NCBI GenBank assembly: GCA_033720855.1
Contig: JAWWBR010000038.1
Location: 1 to 26,155, forward strand
Direction of reading: 5' to 3'
Source of the DNA: SMXQ01 sp033720855
GTDB lineage: Bacteria > Pseudomonadota > Alphaproteobacteria > SMXQ01
Length of the DNA: 26,155 nt
In this document: one piece after another, positions 14,917 through 23,232 of the stretch
Position numbering within the stretch: position 1 is the stretch's first letter
Layout of the letters: every line of letters begins with the position of its first letter
Position numbers and translations under genes: made by a program
Notes under the pieces: model-generated
The model's input: only the letters and a program-made list of their open reading frames with translations
What the model was told of the DNA's origin: nothing
The model's database searches: none

Positions 14917-16128
14917 ATGGCGCAAAGCGAGAGCGGCGCGATCAGTTTTCGCCTTCAGGCAGCGGTCTACATTTGCGGGATCTTCTCCAGCGGAACCTCG
15001 AACATCGTGTGGGTCGTTGTTCCCTTGTGGCTGGTCAAACTCGATGCCTCGCCGATGATGATCGGCATCTCACTGGGCGCCTATACCTTCCTGCCGCTGC
15101 TGCTCTCGATCCCGGGCGGTGCCTTGATCGATCGCCTGGGCGCGCGTCGGGTGATCACCGTGTTTGGGGCCCTGGTTGTCTGTCTGACCCCCCTTTACCC
15201 CTTCCTGCCCTGGATTCCGGCATTGATCGTGCTGCAGATGCTGGTCGGACTGGCGATCTCGATGGGCTGGATCAGCGCCCAGGCCTTGGTCGGCCAGCGC
15301 ATGCAGGGGCACCCCACATATGCCGGGCGCCTGGCGTTCGTGACGCGGCTCGGGACGCTCGTGGGACCTCCCCTTGTGGGCGCCATCTGGGATCTGTTTG
15401 GCGAAGTCGGTGCCTTTCTTTTCATGACGCTGTGGACGTCGGGCGTCTTGCTTGCCGTGGCTATTCTGCCGCGTGCCGAAGACGACCCCGTGGCCGCACC
15501 GGCGGATATTCGTATCGCCGACTTCCGCCCCCGCATCCAGGCCTACCGCGATGCGGTGGCATTGCTGGCGATCCCCGCCATCTTGCTGGTGGTCATGATC
15601 TCGGTTCTGCGTCAGTCCGGCCAGGGAATCCAGAGTTCGTTCTATGTGGTCTACCTCGAAAGCATCGGCCTGACCGGAACCGCGATCGGCACGCTGACCT
15701 CGGCGTTTCTCGTCGTCGGCGCCTTTGGCGCCCTGACCACCGGCCCCTTGACTCGACTCTTCAACCGTTTCTGGCTGCTCATGGCGACCGTGGCGCTGTC
15801 CGTCGTCTTCATCTCCATCACCCCGTTGCTGGCCACCTACGCCCTCTTGATGCTGGCGATCGTCGCCCGGGGCGCGGCCCTCGGGACGGTCCAGCCGCTG
15901 ATGCTATCGATCATCGCCCAAGCAGCCGATTCCAGCGATCAGGGCAAGGCCGTGGCGCTCCGGGCCACCGCCAACCGGCTGGCCATGACCGTGATCCCCG
16001 TGATCATGGGAGCCGTGGTCGAACTGGTGGGGATCAGGAACGCCTTCCTGGTGGTGGGCGGCGTGCTGTTGGCCCTGCTGGCCTGCCTTGCCCTGTACAT
16101 GAGACGGATGGACAACCTCACCCGCTGA
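14917..16128 (+). CDS. MFS transporter (12 TM, drug/metabolite type)
   Basis: Inner-membrane major facilitator of 403 residues, normal length, with about twelve hydrophobic helices and a cytoplasmic linker near residues 190-210 (PRAEDDPVAAPADIRIADFR). The loop after helix 2 reads GGALIDRLGARRV, the usual MFS loop 2-3 motif in reduced form (D-R-x-G-x-R-R). Substrate cannot be assigned. AAGGA at 14904-14908 serves the ATG at 14917. It probably has its own promoter, since a terminator precedes it, and it ends 17 bases from the convergent HD-GYP gene. Confidence 0.9.
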   Translation: MAQSESGAISFRLQAAVYICGIFSSGTSNIVWVVVPLWLVKLDASPMMIGISLGAYTFLPLLLSIPGGALIDRLGARRVITVFGALVVCLTPLYPFLPWIPALIVLQMLVGLAISMGWISAQALVGQRMQGHPTYAGRLAFVTRLGTLVGPPLVGAIWDLFGEVGAFLFMTLWTSGVLLAVAILPRAEDDPVAAPADIRIADFRPRIQAYRDAVALLAIPAILLVVMISVLRQSGQGIQSSFYVVYLESIGLTGTAIGTLTSAFLVVGAFGALTTGPLTRLFNRFWLLMATVALSVVFISITPLLATYALLMLAIVARGAALGTVQPLMLSIIAQAADSSDQGKAVALRATANRLAMTVIPVIMGAVVELVGIRNAFLVVGGVLLALLACLALYMRRMDNLTR

Positions 16129-16145
16129 ATGCCGCGACCGCGACC

Positions 16146-18209
16146 TCACTCGGCCTGGATGCGGGCGAGAAACTTTTCCCCGGCCACCGTATTCAGATAG
16201 GCCTTGAGCGCCTCGACCACGCGGGAATCGTATTTATCGTCATTGGCGGCGAGGATATCCAAGGCTGCCTCGGCCGTGATCGGCTCACGGTAGGACCGGC
16301 GCTCGACCCGCGCGCAAAAAACGTCGGCAACGCCGAGGATACGCGCCGCTAGATTGATCTCATCACCGCTCGCCCCATTGGGGTAGCCGCTGCCGTCGAG
16401 CCGTTCGTAAATCTGGGCCAGGGTTTCCACCACAGGCAGGCCGAACTCCACGCCGCTCAAGATGCCGACGGCGTGGTTCACATGGGTCTTCATGATTTCG
16501 AACTCGGCATCGCTCAGACGCGTCGATTTGGCGACGATCTCCTTGGGGATCGAGACCTTGCCGATCTGCGCCAACATCGCGGTAATGTCGATGGTGGAGA
16601 CTTCGTCGCCGCCCAGGCCCAGGCCCTCGGCGATGGCGAGCCCGACCTCATGGACGTTTTGGGTATGGCCGGCCAGGAACGGATCGACCGTTTCTATGGT
16701 CTTGACCAGGGCTCTGGTCATCTGCCGGAAGGCGGCCTGGCGTTTGGCCTCCGCATCCCGCAGGGCGGTCACGTCGCGAGCCACGCTGAGGATTCCGCTG
16801 GCCGTGCCATCCTCCTCCCGGTAGGACACCTTGGTGAATTGCAGATGCTTAGGCCCGGAGGGAAGGTGGATCACCTTTTCGGCCATCACCGGTTCCTCCG
16901 CCTCCGCCGCTTGCGCGTCGGTTCGTTCCAGCCCCTCGGCGGTTCCGCGTCCGAAGACCTCGCTGTCGTCGAGCCCCGTGACCTCCTGCTGGCTCCGCTC
17001 GACCGCCTTGGCGAAGGACGGGTTGACATAGACATACGTCCCCGACGCGTCCTTCAGGCCGACCATTTCCGTGAGCGTCCCCATGACGTTTTCCAGAAAC
17101 CGGCGTTGGGCGTTGATGCGGCTGCCGAGGTCCCTGTACTGCGAGGCCAGCGCCTGTGCGTGATCGCTCGCCTGGTGCCACCAGAAGGCGGTGAAGGCGG
17201 CCACGAACAACAGGGTGACGACGGCGGCAAAGCCGACCACACCCCATGTGAAGCTCTTGAGCGGCTGAAGGGCGCGCTGGGCATCGATCTCGTGGACGAC
17301 AAGCCAGGGCATGCCCGGCACCCAGGCGCCGGAAGAGAATACCGGTGTCGCGCCCGAACTGGACCCGCGCATGGCGAATCGGAGCGGCTGCCCCTCGGTC
17401 AGCCCTTCCCCCCAGCTGCGCGCGATCAGGCTGGGTTGGGACCGCGGATCGAGCTCGGCGGGGGACGCGCCGGCAAACTGAACCAGACGGGTTCTTTCGC
17501 CCTGCCCCATCAGCGGGGTCGGCTTCAGGATATCGCCGATCTCGGCCTGGATCAGGGTGGTGAAGACGAATACGCCGGCAACGGTGCGCGGTTTGTCCGG
17601 ATTCCTCTCCTGGGGCGGCGCCACCGGCAGGATGACGTCGGCAACCAGGCCTTGCTTCGAGTCCCGGGCCGGCGTGACCTGGCGTTTCTTGCTGGCATAG
17701 ACGGCAACCGCGGCATCCCGCTGCGCCCTGGTCAAAGGGGGCGCGCCGCCGCTCGCCAGTACCGCGCGGCCCCGCCGGTCGACCATATAGACACCGATCA
17801 GCCCCTCCTGGCTCGCGTATTCGGTGACGGCCTGAATCATATACGGGGTCTGCGCGGCCAAAGGACTGCTCTGCGGCGGCAAGCCGCCGCTCAGGCCCAC
17901 TTCTGCGGCAAAAAGGCGGAAGAGTTCGCTGCGGCTGAGCCGCTCCCCGGATACCCCTAGGCCGTCGAGCCAGGTCTTCAACACCTCGGCGCGCGTGCTG
18001 GCGAGGATCTCGGTGCGCTGCTTGAGGTCGCCCAAGAGCTGCCGTTCCCGATCTTGCAGCGCCCAGTAAACCAGCGCACCGGCGATCACGACCAAGGCGA
18101 CAATCAGCAGCGCCGCCCGCGTCAACAATCTGCCGGTTTTGGGGGCATCGGCGTCCTCGGCCTCGGTGAAGACGAGATCGAAGTCGGTGTTGTCGTTTCT
18201 CGACGTCAT
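16146..18209 (-). CDS. Membrane sensor with periplasmic domain, PAS and degenerate HD-GYP domain
   Basis: A 687-residue two-pass inner-membrane protein. Transmembrane helices lie at about 30-51 and 321-344; the roughly 270 residues between them form a periplasmic sensor, probably Cache-like. A PAS domain (about 366-485) and an HD-GYP domain (about 490-685) are cytoplasmic. HD-GYP proteins normally hydrolyse c-di-GMP through metal-binding HD residues. Here HD is replaced by Ala547-Gln548 (LAQIGK instead of HDIGK), the HH pair by Ile600-Tyr601 (IYERLDGSGYP), and a later Asp by Cys632 (ADVFCA). GYP (608-610), His515, His576 and Asp629 remain. Catalysis is doubtful; a nucleotide receptor role is plausible. 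Its ATG overlaps the TAA of the lapG-type gene (TAATG), the fourth gene of a type I secretion operon. Confidence 0.88.
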   Translation of the reverse strand: MTSRNDNTDFDLVFTEAEDADAPKTGRLLTRAALLIVALVVIAGALVYWALQDRERQLLGDLKQRTEILASTRAEVLKTWLDGLGVSGERLSRSELFRLFAAEVGLSGGLPPQSSPLAAQTPYMIQAVTEYASQEGLIGVYMVDRRGRAVLASGGAPPLTRAQRDAAVAVYASKKRQVTPARDSKQGLVADVILPVAPPQERNPDKPRTVAGVFVFTTLIQAEIGDILKPTPLMGQGERTRLVQFAGASPAELDPRSQPSLIARSWGEGLTEGQPLRFAMRGSSSGATPVFSSGAWVPGMPWLVVHEIDAQRALQPLKSFTWGVVGFAAVVTLLFVAAFTAFWWHQASDHAQALASQYRDLGSRINAQRRFLENVMGTLTEMVGLKDASGTYVYVNPSFAKAVERSQQEVTGLDDSEVFGRGTAEGLERTDAQAAEAEEPVMAEKVIHLPSGPKHLQFTKVSYREEDGTASGILSVARDVTALRDAEAKRQAAFRQMTRALVKTIETVDPFLAGHTQNVHEVGLAIAEGLGLGGDEVSTIDITAMLAQIGKVSIPKEIVAKSTRLSDAEFEIMKTHVNHAVGILSGVEFGLPVVETLAQIYERLDGSGYPNGASGDEINLAARILGVADVFCARVERRSYREPITAEAALDILAANDDKYDSRVVEALKAYLNTVAGEKFLARIQAE

Positions 18210-18910
18210 TATCTGTGAACTCCCGGATTGGCCAGACGCCGCGGCCTCATGGGCATGATGTGGGCCCAACGCGTCTTTTCGTTCACCGAATATTGCGGCG
18301 CATAGAAGGTCACGAACCTGTGCGACAGGACCCCGTCGAACAGACTGTCCATGATCAATATATCATTGTCGACATAGACCGCGAGCACGGCATGGGCGAT
18401 GTTCCTCAGCGTGTCTTTGACCACCACGATGCGCATCTTCTCGACCGGGAATCCCAGCGCCCGGAGGGAGACGTATTTGATGATCGCGTAATCTTCGCAA
18501 TCCCCCGAACGGTCGAGGAATTCCAGCGGCGTCGCCCAATAGTCCTCGACGCTGAAATTCTCCGAATCCAGGCGATAGGTCCAGCGGTTGAGGAAGGCGT
18601 TGAGCCGGGTGAACTGCTCCTTGCGGGGCAGGCCCTCGAGCGACCGCACATGGGCCCGCCACGCGGCAACGCCGGGGGACGGGCATTTTTCGATGTTCCG
18701 GCTGCACGCTTCGTAGATCGCGGTCTCCGCCTTGACCTTACGCAGCACCCGGGTCCATTCGGGCAACGCCTCCAGGCTGCCGCCGATGAACTCTATCGAT
18801 CCGAACAGCCGGGGCGGCGCGTTCTGTGCCTTGGCCGTCCCGGGGACCGTCCAGGCGATGGCGGCGATCAGCGCCAATCTCGCTAAAAGGGGTGTGAGGG
18901 GGAAAGCCAT
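18209..18910 (-). CDS. LapG-type periplasmic transglutaminase-like cysteine protease
   Basis: Member of the bacterial transglutaminase-like cysteine proteinase family (BTLCP, DUF920). LapG clips giant adhesins from the cell surface when c-di-GMP falls, triggering biofilm release. The 233-residue protein has a signal peptide ending near residue 28 (GTAKA) and the triad Cys138 (SGDCEDYAIIKY), His173 (RNIAHAVLAV) and Asp188 (ILIMDSL), closely matching the spacing of Pseudomonas LapG as I recall it. The acidic residues around Cys138 fit its calcium site. GAGGTGG overlaps the stop of the upstream adaptor gene, nine bases away. Expected target: an RTX-type adhesin not present in this window. Confidence 0.92.
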   Translation of the reverse strand: MAFPLTPLLARLALIAAIAWTVPGTAKAQNAPPRLFGSIEFIGGSLEALPEWTRVLRKVKAETAIYEACSRNIEKCPSPGVAAWRAHVRSLEGLPRKEQFTRLNAFLNRWTYRLDSENFSVEDYWATPLEFLDRSGDCEDYAIIKYVSLRALGFPVEKMRIVVVKDTLRNIAHAVLAVYVDNDILIMDSLFDGVLSHRFVTFYAPQYSVNEKTRWAHIMPMRPRRLANPGVHR

Positions 18911-18919
18911 GACACCACC

Positions 18920-20269
18920 TCAGCGCTCTCTCAGGGCGCGGTCGCGGGCCTTCAGCACCGGCTTCAGGAGATAATCCAGCACCGACTTGTTGCCGGTCAG
19001 GATATCGACGGTGGCGACCATCCCGGGGATGATGGGAAGCGGCTCGGCCCGCGTCCCCAGGTAATTGCGCTCGGTGCGGACGATGATCTTGTAATAGCTT
19101 TCCTCCCGCCCGCTGCTGTCGGGCTCGGTGATGGCGTCGGCGCTGATGCGCTCGACCTTGGCCTTGAGCCCGCCATAGATGGAAAAATCGTAGGCGGTGA
19201 TCTTCACCGTGGCGTCCTGATTGGGGCGGATGAAGGCGATGTCCTGAGGGCGGACCTTGGCCTCGACCAGCAGCGTATCGTCCAGCGGCACGATTTCCAC
19301 AAGGTCCATGGAAGGGCGCACCACGCCGCCCACGGTGGAAACCTTCACCTGCTTGACGATGCCGCGCACGGGCGATCGCACCTCGGTCCGTTGCACGCGG
19401 TCACGCGCAGCGACAATGGACTCCTTGACCGCGGCCAGCTCGGTCTGGCGTTGGGTGAGGTCGCGCTGGGCCTCGGCCTTGAAGCCGAGGAAACGCTCCT
19501 GGATGCGGCGGTTGGCCTCGCGCATCGCCGAGCGGGCCCGGGGTTGGGCCAGGCGCACGGCATCGAGTTCGCGCTGCTGTTCGCTGAGTTGGCGCTGCAA
19601 GCGGATATATTCGATCCGTGGCACCACGCCCTGGTCCACCAGCGGCTTGGTGATGCGCAGTTCCTCGTCGATCAGGGCGACGGTCTTGGTGAGGTGGGTT
19701 TCGCGGCTCTGCAGCTCGGTCAGCTCCTGCTTGCGCTGGGCGACCTGTTGCTCGAACACGGCGAGTTGCGCCTTGAGTTCGCTCTGCCGGGCGAGATAGA
19801 GCGAGCGCTCCCGTTCGGCAATGGGGCGGCCCTCGACCAACAGCTCGGGCGGAAACTCGAGCGGCTTCTGGTGGGCCTCGGCGCGGAGCCTGGCGACGGC
19901 GGCCATCAGGCCCAGATGCCTGGCCCTGAGCTCCCCGTAGCTGGCGACGAAGGCGGTGTTTTCGATCTGCAGGAGCACCTGGCCCTTTTTGACGATTTCC
20001 CCCTCGCGGACCAGGATCTCGCGGACGATGCCGCCCTCCAGGTTCTGCACCACCTGAACCTGGCTGGACGGGATGACCCGGCCCTGGCCCGTCGTGACCT
20101 CGTCAAGGATCGCCCAATCGGCCCAGATCACGGCCACCACCAGGAACGCCGCCACGCCCATGATCAGCATGAACCCGAGGGCCGGTGGCCGTTCCATGCG
20201 CGCACCGAGCCGCACCGGCGCAAACGCCGCGTCCTTGCGGGAACCTGAGGGAGTGCGGAGGGAGCTCAT
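18920..20269 (-). CDS. Type I secretion membrane fusion protein, HlyD/LapC type
   Basis: Periplasmic adaptor that links the inner-membrane ABC exporter to a TolC-like outer-membrane channel. The 449-residue protein has one N-terminal membrane helix (about 31-52), a biotinyl-lipoyl-like half motif (QVVQNLEGGIVREILVREGE), a long coiled-coil hairpin (about 110-270), the returning half motif (RTEVRSPVRGIVKQVKVST) and a beta-barrel ending in the HlyD signature region (PIIPGMVATVDILTGNKSVL). Length and order are typical. The gene starts 16 bases after the exporter gene and precedes lapG by nine bases. No TolC/LapE-type channel gene is visible, so it is encoded elsewhere. Confidence 0.95.
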   Translation of the reverse strand: MSSLRTPSGSRKDAAFAPVRLGARMERPPALGFMLIMGVAAFLVVAVIWADWAILDEVTTGQGRVIPSSQVQVVQNLEGGIVREILVREGEIVKKGQVLLQIENTAFVASYGELRARHLGLMAAVARLRAEAHQKPLEFPPELLVEGRPIAERERSLYLARQSELKAQLAVFEQQVAQRKQELTELQSRETHLTKTVALIDEELRITKPLVDQGVVPRIEYIRLQRQLSEQQRELDAVRLAQPRARSAMREANRRIQERFLGFKAEAQRDLTQRQTELAAVKESIVAARDRVQRTEVRSPVRGIVKQVKVSTVGGVVRPSMDLVEIVPLDDTLLVEAKVRPQDIAFIRPNQDATVKITAYDFSIYGGLKAKVERISADAITEPDSSGREESYYKIIVRTERNYLGTRAEPLPIIPGMVATVDILTGNKSVLDYLLKPVLKARDRALRER

Positions 20270-20285
20270 GACCGGTCCAATACGC

Positions 20286-22814
20286 TTACGCTTGATCCAC
20301 CTTGATCTTGCCCGAATTCAGCGCCTCGAGGACCTCTGCCCTGGGGCCGTCGGCGACCACCCGGCCCTGATCGAGAATGATGATGCGTTCGACAAGGGGC
20401 AGAAGGGAGGCCCGGTGGGTGACCAGAACCAGGGTTCGCCCCCTGAGCGTCGGCGCCAGGCGGGAGATGAAGGCCTTCTCGGTGCCGACGTCGATGCCGC
20501 TGGTGGGCTCGTCGAGGACCAGGATCGGCGGCTTCCGGACCAGTGCCCGGGCCAGGGCCACGGCCTGGCGCTGGCCCCCGGACAGCCCTTCGCCCCGCTC
20601 GCCCACCATAAGGTCGTAACCGTGGGGATGACGGCGGACGAATTCGTGAACACCGGCCGTGACCGCCGCCTCGAGGATCGCCTCGTCATCGGCATTGGGG
20701 GCGCCGAGGGCGATATTGTCGCGCACGGTGCCGTGGAACAGGAAACTGTCCTGCAGGATCGCCCCCATGTTGCGCCTGAGATCGATGGGATCCACCTGGC
20801 GCAGGTCGGTGCGGTCGACCAGGACCGCGCCCTCATCGGGGGCATAAAGCCCGAGGATCAGTTTCGCCACCGTGCTCTTGCCCGACCCCACGCGGCCGAT
20901 GAAGGCGACCCGCTCGCCGGCATTGATGGAGAAACTGACCTTGTCGAGGGCCGCCAGGTCGGCGCCGGGATAGGTGAAGCTGACCTCGCGGAAGTTTATC
21001 GCGCCGCGGAAGGTCGGGCGTTGCAGGAAGCGCTTGCCCGCCGGGCGCTCCACCGGCAGCGACATGATGTTGTTGAGCGCGCCCAACGCCGACATCGACT
21101 GGTTCATGCGCGCCAGCAGGTTGGCGACCTGGGACAAAGGCCCCAGCGCCCGGCCGTTGAGGATGACGGCGGCGATCAGGGCGCCGGTGGTCAGCACCCC
21201 ATCCTGGATCAGGTAGACGCCGTAGACGATGACGCCGATGGTCGAGATTTGCGTCAGGAACATGGAGACGGTGATGATGCCCAGTGCCAATACCCGCACC
21301 TGGAGGCTGGAAGCCGCGGTTTTGGCGACGAATTGCTCCCATTTGCTCTGCAGGCGGCCCTGGGCGTTGAGGCTCTTGATGGTCTCCAGCCCGCCGATGG
21401 TCTCGACCAGGATGCCGTGTTTTTGCGCCGCCTCGACCTGGGTCTTGGAGATCGCCGACTTGAGGGGCGCCTGCAGGATGATGCCGACGATCAGCGCGAT
21501 GGGCACGGCCACCGCCGGGATAAACGCCACCGGTCCGGCGATCAGGTAGATCACCAGGATGAACAGCGCAATGAACGGGATATCGGCGAACGCCGTCACA
21601 GTGGCCGAGGTCAGGAATTCGCGCACGGTCTCGAAATCGCGCAGGATATTGGCGAAGGCGCCGGCGGAGCCGGGCCGCGACGACATCTGGATATCCTGGA
21701 CGCGCTCGAAGATCTGCGCCGACAGCAGGGTATCGGCCCGCTTGCCCGCCGAATCGACGAAATAGCCGCGCAGCATGCGCATGAAGAAGTCGAAAAAGAT
21801 CGCCGTCCCGGCTCCGATCGCCAGCACCCACAGGGTCTCGATGGCGTTGTTGGGCACGACCCGGTCATAGACGTTCATGATGAACAGCGGCAGCACCAGG
21901 GCAAAGGAATTGATCAGCAGCGAGGCGATGATGACCTGGCTGTAGGTGGGCCAGAACTGGAACACGGTGCCCCAGAACCAGGAGCGCTTTGGTGGGCTCA
22001 GCGCGCCGCCGCCGAGCCGGTCGTCATCGACGTATTCGGGCCTGACAAAGATGGCATAGCCGCTGTAGGCCTCCCCGAGCGCCTCGGCCGAGAGGCTTTG
22101 CGCGCCGCCGCTCTCAGGGGTCAGGATCTCGTAACTGTCGGCATCGGGCCGGCGCGCCAGCACGCAGGCGCTGCCCTCGCGCAGCAGCAGCACCACCGGG
22201 AGTGCGAAATCGGGAATGCCCGAGAGCGGCCGCTTGACGATGTTGCCGGTCAGCCCCGCGCGTTCGGCCGCGCGCAGGAACAATTCCGGCGACAGGCGAC
22301 CGTCCTCCAGCGGCAGGCCCGAGACCAGGGCTTCGGCCGACTGGGTGCGCTCGTGCAGTTTGGTCATTAGGGCGAGGCAGCCGAGCAACGGATCATCGAC
22401 ATCGGCCTTGAGGGCCGCGCGCGAGACCGACCACCTGCGCTGTGGCTGGGCCTGCTCGTCCGCGCCGGCCGCGGCGGCCGGCTCGGACGGCTTGGCCGCG
22501 CCAGCCGACGATGGCTCCTCGGCAGCGCCCTGGGCCGCGCCGAGTTTCACCCCTGTCGCGGCCGATCCGCCGCGCCGTACCTTCCCGGGAACCGTCTTTG
22601 GCGCGCCCTCGGACCGCCCCGGAGGCCCCTCGACCGCCGATTTCGCCGTTTCCGGCTCCGCCGATGTGGAGGGCTCGGCGGCCTTGTCCGCAGGCTTAAT
22701 CCCGGTCGCAACCTTGCCCGCGCCCTTGGGCTTGGCGGCCTGATCTGCGGGCGGCGCGGCGGCGGGCGGCTTCTTTTGCGCCTCGCGATCCTTGCTGTCT
22801 TCGTCGAGCGCCAT
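20286..22814 (-). CDS. Type I secretion ABC transporter/ATPase, LapB/LssB type
   Basis: Inner-membrane exporter of 842 residues expected to secrete a large RTX adhesin. After a proline/alanine/lysine-rich N-terminal extension of about 135 residues comes a C39-like domain (about 138-262) with DPLLGCLALM in place of an active peptidase site, then six membrane helices (about 285-560) and an ATPase domain: Walker A GRVGSGKST (640-648), signature LSGGQ (744-748), Walker B ILVLDEP (764-770), switch His800. The DPLL-x-CL start of the C39-like domain is characteristic of the LapB/LssB subgroup. The extension is unusual; related exporters generally begin close to the C39-like domain. AAGGAT lies just upstream of the start. 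It is the first gene of the four-gene operon. Confidence 0.95.
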   Translation of the reverse strand: MALDEDSKDREAQKKPPAAAPPADQAAKPKGAGKVATGIKPADKAAEPSTSAEPETAKSAVEGPPGRSEGAPKTVPGKVRRGGSAATGVKLGAAQGAAEEPSSAGAAKPSEPAAAAGADEQAQPQRRWSVSRAALKADVDDPLLGCLALMTKLHERTQSAEALVSGLPLEDGRLSPELFLRAAERAGLTGNIVKRPLSGIPDFALPVVLLLREGSACVLARRPDADSYEILTPESGGAQSLSAEALGEAYSGYAIFVRPEYVDDDRLGGGALSPPKRSWFWGTVFQFWPTYSQVIIASLLINSFALVLPLFIMNVYDRVVPNNAIETLWVLAIGAGTAIFFDFFMRMLRGYFVDSAGKRADTLLSAQIFERVQDIQMSSRPGSAGAFANILRDFETVREFLTSATVTAFADIPFIALFILVIYLIAGPVAFIPAVAVPIALIVGIILQAPLKSAISKTQVEAAQKHGILVETIGGLETIKSLNAQGRLQSKWEQFVAKTAASSLQVRVLALGIITVSMFLTQISTIGVIVYGVYLIQDGVLTTGALIAAVILNGRALGPLSQVANLLARMNQSMSALGALNNIMSLPVERPAGKRFLQRPTFRGAINFREVSFTYPGADLAALDKVSFSINAGERVAFIGRVGSGKSTVAKLILGLYAPDEGAVLVDRTDLRQVDPIDLRRNMGAILQDSFLFHGTVRDNIALGAPNADDEAILEAAVTAGVHEFVRRHPHGYDLMVGERGEGLSGGQRQAVALARALVRKPPILVLDEPTSGIDVGTEKAFISRLAPTLRGRTLVLVTHRASLLPLVERIIILDQGRVVADGPRAEVLEALNSGKIKVDQA

Positions 22815-23232
22815 GTAAATCCTTGCGAATCATGGGGTTCAGGGGCGAGAGAGTAGCGGAAAAAGACCTAAGAAATTAATAAAAAAGTTAACCATAGGGG
22901 GCAACGCCTTTAGCCAGCAACAATCGGCAGCTCCGCAAATCCGATTCTCATGGCTCATTGGGTGGGGCGAAGCTCGGAAAATCCGGGCCAGTACAGGGCA
23001 TGCCAGCGCCAAAAGACCTGTACGTCCCTTCCGCCCACGAATAAACGCGGCGACGGCATCACGCGACGCGCCGTTAACCAAATCTAGGCGTTGTCGGCCG
23101 ATCATACGCGCCCCGCAGGCAAATGGAGGGTATGGGATTTGGCCTCTGCCATGTATGCCTGTTGCCAAAACCGTTATTCTTTGTGGGCCGAGGGGCATAG
23201 CCCGGAGACGGATGCGCTGCTAGGTTTGAGTG
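22815..23232. other. Divergent intergenic region, 418 bases
   Basis: This is the longest gene-free stretch, between the secretion operon (minus) and the methyltransferase (plus). It holds an AT-rich block near 22870-22895 with the candidate operon promoter. Open frames crossing it have no ribosome site or recognisable content. I see no riboswitch or RNA gene. Confidence 0.6.
22876..22904 (-). promoter_or_regulatory. Candidate sigma-70 promoter of the secretion/protease operon
   Basis: On the minus strand TTGCCC (22904-22899) and TATTAA (22881-22876) are separated by exactly 17 bases, each with four of six consensus matches, in the most AT-rich part of the region. The predicted leader to the start at 22814 is about 55 bases. 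Confidence 0.5.

Noticed and set aside
20286..22814. Bacteriocin exporter with active C39 peptidase
   Set aside because: The C39-like region begins DPLLGCL and lacks the usual active-site context. LapC- and LapG-type neighbours point to adhesin secretion instead.
22815..23232. Small RNA or riboswitch in the longest intergenic region
   Set aside because: No conserved aptamer-like structure or terminator hairpin could be recognised; only the promoter-like AT-rich block stands out.
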